From Hydractinia symbiolongicarpus (Eukaryota > Cnidaria > Hydrozoa > Anthoathecata > Hydractiniidae), in assembly GCF_029227915.1 (NCBI RefSeq), contig NC_079878.1:32081501-32145500 (forward strand): a stretch of DNA of 64,000 nucleotides. The letters are read 5' to 3'. The position numbers were made by a program, and so were the translations under genes. How positions within the stretch are numbered: the stretch's first letter is position 1; each line of letters begins with the position of its first letter. Below, one piece after another: positions 10,399 to 19,300 of the stretch. The notes beneath the pieces were generated by a model that did not search any database, was not told the DNA's origin, and saw nothing but the letters and a program-made list of their open reading frames with translations.

Positions 10399-13300
10399 GT
10401 ATAGCTATATATATTTTTTAATTTTAATCTTTCACCTGTACTGTATCTCCATTCACCTACAGGCACTGGTTTTTCTTGAATGGTATTATTTTATTGTTGC
10501 ATTTTTTGAATATAAATTTATAAATAATTATATACACGCATATATATATATATAAACAAATATTAAAATGAAAAAATAAGCAATCAACATATATCATGAT
10601 GAAGTATATAACCCCACGAAATTAACACGCAGAAATAATTAAAACTATGTTATGAAAATAAGTTGCTGTGTGAATAAATGCAAAAAAAATAGCAAAAATA
10701 AATAAAACCTTAGGTTCGTAGAATTCAGTCTCGCAAATCATTATTGACTAAACTAAAAACTGTAAAAATTATTTTAAACAAAATATATTAAGGAGTTGTT
10801 TCTTATGGAGTCATGTACTGGACAAAAGTCACGCTATAGAGTGTCGTGTTGCGTAGTAGAGTGTCGAGGTGCAATATAGATCCCAAGGTCGCGAGGCGTA
10901 GTATAGGTGGACGCGAGGCGAAATAGAGAGTCGCGAGGCGTAATAGTGAGACGCGTATGTAATAATAGAGAGATGCGAGGCGTAATAGAAGGACGCGATG
11001 CGTAACAGAAGGACGCGTTGCGTGATGGAAAGACGCGCAAACAAGGGCGACGCGGCGTGTAGGAAGAGGGGACGCGTACTTTCGCGCCATTTGCCTTGGT
11101 TACCCGTGAATAAATTTCGAATTTTTTCAATTGACTGGCAAATTAATCAAGACAAAACACGAAAGAAAAAGTAAGTTTTTGTAGCAGCTGGGCTGACCGT
11201 TCTCTCTGATTTTTTCTCTCCTGTTTTTTTAATTTCTGCTGTATTATAGTTATATTCTGATAAATTGTGAGAAGTTGCTAATTCATAAGTATGTGTAGTA
11301 GTGAAGGGAAGCAATGTAGGGCAACGACGACATTTGTCAACACAGGTATAGCTGGCACCCCCCCCCCCCTCCTCATATATATTTTCTCATTAAAATTTGT
11401 AATGGGCTAGCTATACTATTGCTATAAATAATGGATTATATTATTTGCCCTAGCAACTTTTACTTCCTTTTTTCCTTCCCTTGTATACACCACCAATCAA
11501 CCCCCCTCCCCCTGCAACGAGGAGGGTGCCGATAAGCCGAAAAATGTTATTACACTGCTTGCATGCTATTCTGTTATAAGCAATGTGCTGTTTTTGTATT
11601 AATATTGTGTTTTGTATCACCATGTGATTACAATGTTTTGATAGGTAAACAGGGCAGCTTATAAAACAGAACGTAGGACTACGACTGGTAGTTAAATGGA
11701 ACTGTGCGGTGCATATGCATGTGTACAACAACACTGTCAACAGGTGTATTGTAATGATGGCAAATTTCTCAAGTTTTGGTTTTCTTCAAGTGACACTGCA
11801 CCCATTTTCAAGAATTTTAAATAATGCAGCAAATATGTACAATGTTCTTATTCGATTTTCCTTTAAGGATATTCTTAAGACATTTTTAAATTTTTGTCTT
11901 ACTATCGTGAATATTTATCGGCATGGTTGTAATTTTCAAAACTTTCAAGCTAAATTGTATGTGATGTTTTAGGAATTAAAAATTGATTCAGCATGCAGAA
12001 AGTGAAAGACGCTATAGACAGACTGAATAATGCATTGGATGGTCTGTCATCATCAACAACAAGTACTCAAAATAATCCAAATCAGAACATCTTCCAGAGT
12101 CCAAACTCACATCCAAGTCCAAACTTACATCCAAGTCCACAACATCAGAGAATTCTACAAGATTTCAAGTAGGTTGATATTTTTAAGAGTTGTGAATTTC
12201 TGCTCCCAGCATGATCATTGCCTCCTTTGTATCTTTTCGATAAGTTTCAATAATCATCTCTCCAGGAGTACTGCTCACAGGCATTATGCTGATTGTGACT
12301 ATTGAATTTTTTCGTGCCTTTGTACCTTTTTATAACATTTTTCATTTTTTTGATTTTGTTCAACTTTAATTTTTTTCTGTATACACTGAGTAGAAAGATT
12401 ATTATGTTTGAGACAGATTTTTATTTTAATTCTTGTTCTGTTTCAGTAAGCAATTTCCAGCGTTGAATGCTGGTGGTAGCCGATATCGCCCACAAGCAAA
12501 GAAACCACGTCTCTCTAATAACTTCATTAAGGACACATGGACCCATAAATTCTGTGCACTGAGCTACAAAGATACATCAGTTTCACCTAATACACGTGAA
12601 TTAATGGAGCTAAACCAAGTTGGTCTCGGAATTGAAAAAGTTGTTTTTCCTTCCAAAACTGGAACACATGCTATGCTTCTGGAAGAGTTAACAAAAGCTT
12701 ATCCAAAATTATCATCACAGAGTGGTGGCATTGAACTTCTGAGGGCTGAGAGTGGTGGAATAAACCGACCATTGGTGTTGATACCACCAAGAAAAGATGG
12801 TTATTCTATCAGCTATTTAAAAAATTTAGTACCCGGTCACGCTGTAATATACATCAGACCAGTGCAGAGCGACTTACCAATGGAGGAACCAACTATGGAT
12901 TCAGGTATTGAAGTTAACTGTGTACGATGTAATCAGAAATATCCGTTAAATGATTTAAGATTCCATCAAGCTTATTGTCAACTTGATGATGACATTTTTC
13001 CAGAGATGATAGACGATGAAGCTGGGCCATCGAATGAAAAAGAAGTAGGAAGTACTTCTCCCCATATCGATACTTTGTCGGCAATGTTTCCTCGAATCTC
13101 TAAAGCCACAATTCAGGACATTTTACGGAATACCAAATCTATCGATGTGGCAGCCAATATTTTGAGTGAGAAAAGTGCAAGTGAAAATATGTCTGACATG
13201 CTGCAAATTAAATGTGTAGATAAGGACATGTCTTTAAAAGAAATTCTCAATCAAATTACATCTCTTGCTTCAGAAAATGATACAATCACTTTGGAAATTG

Positions 13301-16300
13301 AACGTGACAATCTTTGGATGGAATCCTTGAGATTTTACAAAAGGAACCTTGTGAATTCTCAAGTTATGACCAAAAAATTGATCATTGAGTTTAAAGGAGA
13401 GGACGGCCTTGATGGTGGGGCAATGAAAACCGAATATTTCAACCTTTTGTTAGAAGAAGTTAAAAATCGTCTATTTGAAGGTGAAAATAACAGTTTGTTG
13501 CCTGTGAAAGACATCACAAAAGCTGTGCTTTTCAAAGTTGCTGGTATGATTATCGTACATTCATTGATTGCTGGTGTTGACACCGGCTTCCCAGTATTAG
13601 CAAAACCATACTTTTTACACATGTGTGGTAGAGATACCGACAGTTTGATTGAAAGTTTGAATAAAAGCCACATACCAGCAAATGCAACAACTGAAAATTT
13701 GATTGAATTGATTGAATCACTTGATCAATGTAAAACAAAGGACGATATAGACAAACTGCTTTACAAGGACAATCAGAAGCAAGATGTGTTTTGGTCACTT
13801 ATTAATTCTGCGCATTGGCCTGCCGACAAGAATATTAACAAAGAAAATGTCCCATTACTGGTTCAACAACTCATTTTGAATGATGTGATATTGTCACGCC
13901 GAAACTCTTCAGACATGTTATTCGAAGGTTTGAGCTCGTGCAATTTCTTGAATACGATTCGGTGTCATTGGAAAGTTATGGATCAAATATTTTGTGCTGG
14001 TTATCGCATGATTGAGAGTAAAGAATTTATCAAATGTTTTAGTTTTGACGAACCAACTTCCTTCGTGGAGACACAGGCAAAGAAATTTTTTCTGTCGTTT
14101 ATTGAAAAAAGTGACAGTATGACATTGAGTAAAGTACTTGCCTTCTGTACTAGTCATACAGTTGTTCCACTGGATGGTATGAAAAATGAAATCAGAGTGA
14201 AATACATGTCGGATGATGAAAAAAACAGTATGTGCAAATCCTCTGCATGTTTAAAAATAATCTACCTACCTACAGTTCATTCTGTAGAAAAGGCGTTTCA
14301 CAATATGTTGGCAACAGCTTTAGCATGTGAATCAAAGGGATTCGCAAATCCATGATAATTGTAAATTTTTAGGGGCACTAACGAGTTTATTTTTTTCCTT
14401 CAAGGTGATCGATTTTTAGCTTATGTTGTCATTGTTCTTATTATGTTGTCATTGAGAAAAAATGCCGATTTTTTTTCTTTTTCTTCCAAAATATGCCTCA
14501 CTTCTATAAAACTGATTTTTTTTCTGGTGGGGGGGAATATAAAAATCCTGTCAGTCCTATGCAAGAATTCTTCCAGTGATGAACATACTTTTAATGATCA
14601 GATTTATTATGATTAGTCTCGAATTTATGACTGACTTGTACGCTCCTTGAAGTCTATATATACTGCACATGCATTTATAAGTTCGTCTTTTTGTTGTTCT
14701 ATTTTGTTTGTTTTCTAACTTTTATATGGAAAAGATGTATGGTTATAGTCGTGATCAAGTTACGCATTGCATTATCATTCAGCTGTGCTAACCAAGAAGA
14801 TATTTTTCTTTTCTTTTTATTTCACAAGGGTTATGTTTGTTATTTTGTTCTTTATGTGAAAAAATGTTCTACTTATATACGGTCGACTCACTCAGAGAAA
14901 GTTATTTAAAAACAGAACTGTTATCGTTAAGTAACTTTTAAACATATTTCGAACATTTTGGAGGGAATTTCGTCTGGCATTTTTAGGATTTATTGTATGA
15001 TTAAACAAACAAGTGGTTTTGTTGACATTTCGTGTACTTATGCAGTACTTTTATTTTTCAGAATATAACATGAATATACAACAATTGAGTCCAGTTGATT
15101 TTATTAAGAATTCTGTTGTTGATACATTGAAACTAATCCAGTCGTTATTGTCATCCTTTGTTGACGCGAATACAGCAGATTTGGATTATCCTGTCTATAG
15201 ACTTGATGAACTTTACAGCTTCTGCTCTAGAGCAGCTTTAGAGTATCCAGATGTTATAACCGAAAATGTACTGAGTAGTATTCATCAAGCATCAGTGATA
15301 ATTCAATCAGTGAACAAAACTAGTAACGCGGAAACTGTACGGCACAAGATAGGCAGGCCTTCTTTCGATATACCTGAGGAAACTCTAAAAACTTTAGTGA
15401 GGTTGAATTTTTCGCAGACGGCAATAGCTGAAATGTTCGGAGTAAGTGCAAAAACTATTCAAAGAAGATTTAAAGAGTTTGATATTGAACCTAAATCGCA
15501 CACTATGATTGGTGACGAGGAACTTGATGAACATGTCAAAAAAATTATTTCAGATTTTCCTAACTGTGGCATACGTAGAATGAAAGGTTTTTTACTGTCT
15601 CATGGTTATCACATTCCTTGGAAAGTTGTTCGTGATAGTATGTGGCGGGTTGATCCATCAGGGCTATTGATGCGCTCGTTGCAACGTAATGTAGTTCGAA
15701 GAAGAAAATATAGTGTTGCAGCGCCAAGGTCATTGTGGCATATAGACGGCAATCACAAATTGATAAGATGGTCGATAGTCATTCATGGCGGCATAGATGG
15801 GTATTCTAGGCGTCTAATGTTTCTGTCGTGCGGATCAAGTAACAAGGCTACTGTAGTACTCGATTTATTTCTGACCGCAGTACAAAATTTTGGCTTGCCG
15901 TCGCGTGTAAGAGGAGATCATGGGGTGGAAAATGTAGACGTTGCTTGGTTTATGATATCAAGACGAGGAAGTAATCGTGGTAGCTTTATCGCTGGGAAAA
16001 GTTGCCATAACCAAAGGATAGAGAGGTTCTGGAGAGATCTATTCCACGGCTGCACATACATATACCACAACATATTCACTTACTTGGAAGAGATAGGAGC
16101 CTTGGATATATCGAATGAGTTGCATTTGTTTTGCCTTCATTATGTTTTTATTCCAAGAATAAATGCACATTTTCAAAGATTTATCCTGGGCTATGATCAC
16201 CATCCTATCCGAACAGAGAGAAACCTTTCTCCTCTTCAATTATGGGAAAGAGGTTTGTTGTTGCAAAGGAGACCGTCAGAAGATGATATTGTCGATGACT

Positions 16301-19300
16301 GCGATTCATATGGTATAGATTGGAGTGTACCGAGTCATTATATCGAAACCCGTGACGATGCTATTGTGGTTCCCGAGATAAATCATCCATTTCAAAGTAA
16401 TGACTTATACCTGGAATTTTGTAGATCTAACGATCCAATGGCAAATTGCGATAACTTCGGTATCGAAGTGTTTCTTCGAACTGTTCAGGTCGTAGAAAGT
16501 ACATTGTTATGAACACCACTATTAGTTCACTCACAGAACTTTTGATTGAATTGCTTAACTTGACATTAGTTACATTAGATACATTACAAAGAAGAAATTC
16601 AAACATTTTGTTCACTATATACGTACTAGATATTATGCTTAGGTAAAATAAAGCTCCTTCAGTTCTTCTAACCACGCGAAAAAATAGCCACAGCAGTAGT
16701 CATTTAATAAGTTCTTCCCGTGCCTAATTATAGAGCGCGCTCTTTTTTGTTTCCCCGTCCCAACGTCGAAAAGTTGTATTATGCCCTGATCGAGGTTGTT
16801 ATTCTGCTTATCATAACTCCCCTCTAATAGGCATATAATATACACGAGAGGTTATGATGAACTAGTAGCCCTTGTACACCAAGTATGGAATCTTTTTTTT
16901 TCATTTTTTCCTTTTAAAGTATTCATGACAAGAAAAAAGTGAAGATGTATGTAAGCGTAGTTCTTTCTCTGACACGGATCCTCCCATCACACATCTTATT
17001 ACGCTCCGACTTTACACGTATTTCTATTACGCCTCGCGTCCTTCTATTACGCCTCGCGTCTCTCTATTACGCCTTGCGTCTCTCTATTACGCCTCGCGTC
17101 CTTCTATTACGCCTCGCGTCTCTCTATTATTACATACGCGTCTCACTATTACGCCTCGCGTCCACCTATACTACGCCTCGCGACCTTGGGATCTATATTG
17201 AACCTCGACACTCTACTACGCAACACGACACTCTATAGCGTGACTTTTGTCCAGTACATGACTCCATAGTTTCTAACCATAGGGCGGACAAAATTACAAC
17301 AAAATCAAGACGTAGATGACACACCAATCAAGAAAAAACGACATAGTCCAGATCCAAACAAATTAAATTTCGATCGTCATGCTCTACTTGAAGAAGTGTT
17401 AGGAATGGATGTTGGTAGTAAGGTATATCTTCATGTATCTGTTAACATTTGTGTTGAACACATTGCCATTTATATCATTGTCCAATTTTGAACAAAAAAA
17501 TAACTTGTGTGACACATCGATTTATTTCCTCTTGCAGATAAATTACTCTGACTTGGCCCGAAAATATCATATACCTGGAACTACTGGAAATACAGTTGTT
17601 AAGGAATTTCTCGAAGATAACGGTGTTGATTTATCAAAATTTGCAAACAATTTTGTTAACCCATGCAAATATCGTCGAAAATATGAAAAGTTTCCAGGTG
17701 AGTACCTAAAAAAAAGAAGAATTGATATATAATGTACGCTTCCAACATTGTGTCTTGTCATCAAATCTGTATAATTTATAGCAAAAGATTCTTAAATTCT
17801 TTCAAGTGTTACAGTAGATTTCTGTGTGTAGAACAATGTTTACCTAAAACACATTGCATCTTCACAATACTTTTAGAAATATGTATTATACAAAAAGAGG
17901 ATGTATATATCGTAGCGTTTGTACAATCAACTTAACATTCCTTGTTCAGAAAGAGAGATATTGAGAACATTTCATTTTTTACAGATGGAAGTGGAGTGTC
18001 GGTTCCTATGCCCCCTACATTTGAAAAAATAAAAGAGGAGATACTGAAGAAGATTGAATCTGGAGATATTCTATTAGGATCTTTGGTTGAGCCAAAAAAA
18101 TATAAAAAAGCTGTGATAAAGAATGGAGTGATTTTCAATGAAGAATTCACAGTATCTGGTCGTTGTATACCACTGAGTGACATTCGCAGAAAGATTTTTG
18201 AAGAACATCAAAGTTTGGGGATTATGAGAAATCCAAAAGGTGCTTTGACAAGATACTTCATACTATGGTCTGATCATGCATCACTTTTGAGTGCTGGCCA
18301 TTTACTATTGACTGTCAAAGTTGTTTACGATGACAAGTTATTTTATACAGATGAGGAAATGTATGCAAAAACAGGTATGTCATTTAGAAGTATTGTTATT
18401 GATCACCAAAATTCTAGATATCTAAAATCAAAAATATTTACTTTTTTTACTTTGATAGTAGACATTAAATGCCACTTAATAATGTTCGCTAAATTAAATT
18501 TTAGGAATTTGTCATGATGTTCAAGAACTTGTGGAGCGTCCATCCGTTTATATTATTGGTTTTGCCCAGGATAGCATTGCAGAGAAGCTTTCATATGTCG
18601 AAACCAGACTTAATGACATTAGAAAATTGTCTGACCCATTAATTGTCAATGATAAGAAAGTGGTTGATGTGATAAGGTTTTTTCATGGTATGTTGATGGA
18701 ATTCAATTCACACAAGTTTAATCTGCATAATGCAACAATTTATTTAAAAAAGGATAACAGGAATTCATTTATATTTTAGGTGACCATCCTGAAATACAAT
18801 ACGAGAGTGGTAACTCTCATGGTGGAAACTTTCCCTGTCTTTGTGGATGCAAAAAATCAAGATTTACAGATATAGCCCATGTCTACAGTAACAAAATAGT
18901 GTCCTTGGAACAAAGAAGGAAGAAGGTACATAAATTTCAAAATAAGTTGTTCGTTATTTGTAATTTTGACAAAAAGTATAGAAAATTATTTATTCCAGGT
19001 AAATGAAACAAAATATGAATGACAAATTTATAGATTTCTATTACATAACATTAACTATTTTTAACTAACTATTTTTGATTATTTTAGGTAATATCAGGCC
19101 CAGCAGGACAACAACAAAAAGCTGTGTCTCCATTTCAACAACTCAATGTGGAGAAACTGGGTCTTGAAGTAAATTACAGAAACCTTGACCGTGACTTACC
19201 AGTTCATCAAAAGTTGCACAAAAAGGACCTTGAACAGCTACTAAAAAATCATTTGACAGGTTAGGGCTATTTTATTTTTGATAAACTAAAATAACTTTTG

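Larger units (their letters stand above)
10804..17268 (+). mobile_element. Nested IS3EU-like DNA transposon carrying a HECT ligase and a DDE integrase
   Basis: A 6465-bp element starting TATGGAGTCATGTACTGG and ending with its reverse complement, flanked by GTTTCT on both sides. The outer 117 bp of the two ends match with one mismatch (at about position 68), and inward of that both ends carry about 20-bp tandem repeats. It has two + strand genes, HECT ligase (11993-14355) and integrase (15070-16512), both uninterrupted. The integrase resembles bacterial IS3 OrfB in its second helix-turn-helix, catalytic core and D-34-E spacing. The IS3EU label rests on that, the 6-bp duplication and my memory of the Repbase class. 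Open genes, near-identical ends and a perfect duplication suggest a recently active copy. Confidence 0.9.
10399..17282 (+). other. Intron 1 of the outer gene, enlarged by a nested transposon
   Basis: Donor G|GTATAG at 10399, acceptor CTAACCATAG|GG ending at 17282. The 6884-bp intron contains the 6465-bp inner element. Without it and one copy of its duplication the intron would be 413 bp and end GTTTCTAACCATAG. The rest of the intron (10399-10797) is very A+T-rich, with a TATATATATATA run near 10540, and I see no other feature in it. Confidence 0.85.

Noticed and set aside
9513-10421. Exon 1 as a separate 302-residue gene
   Set aside because: A phase-matching donor at 10398 and acceptor at 17282 join it to the downstream exons. 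The seven codons after the donor are A+T-rich intron.
10803-11130. Three overlapping - strand frames of 71-98 codons rich in Arg, Ser and Tyr, and the matching + strand frame at 16939-17238
   Set aside because: They are translations of the 20-bp subterminal repeats in the TIRs and mirror each other.
11709-12305. Small frames of 87 and 91 codons before and across HECT exon 1
   Set aside because: They are out of frame with the spliced HECT gene, cross its splice sites and have no domain content.
13359-14157. Minus-strand frames opposite the HECT gene
   Set aside because: Shadows of a well-supported coding exon, with no recognisable content.
15013-15069. Upstream ATG for the integrase (499 residues)
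   Set aside because: The extra 19 codons overlap a strong pyrimidine tract and acceptor ending at 15061, so they are probably intronic.
17942-17984. Upstream extension of outer exon 4 using the acceptor at 17949
   Set aside because: The phase does not match exon 3, which ends in phase 1. The acceptor at 17984 (TTCATTTTTTACAG) restores the frame exactly.
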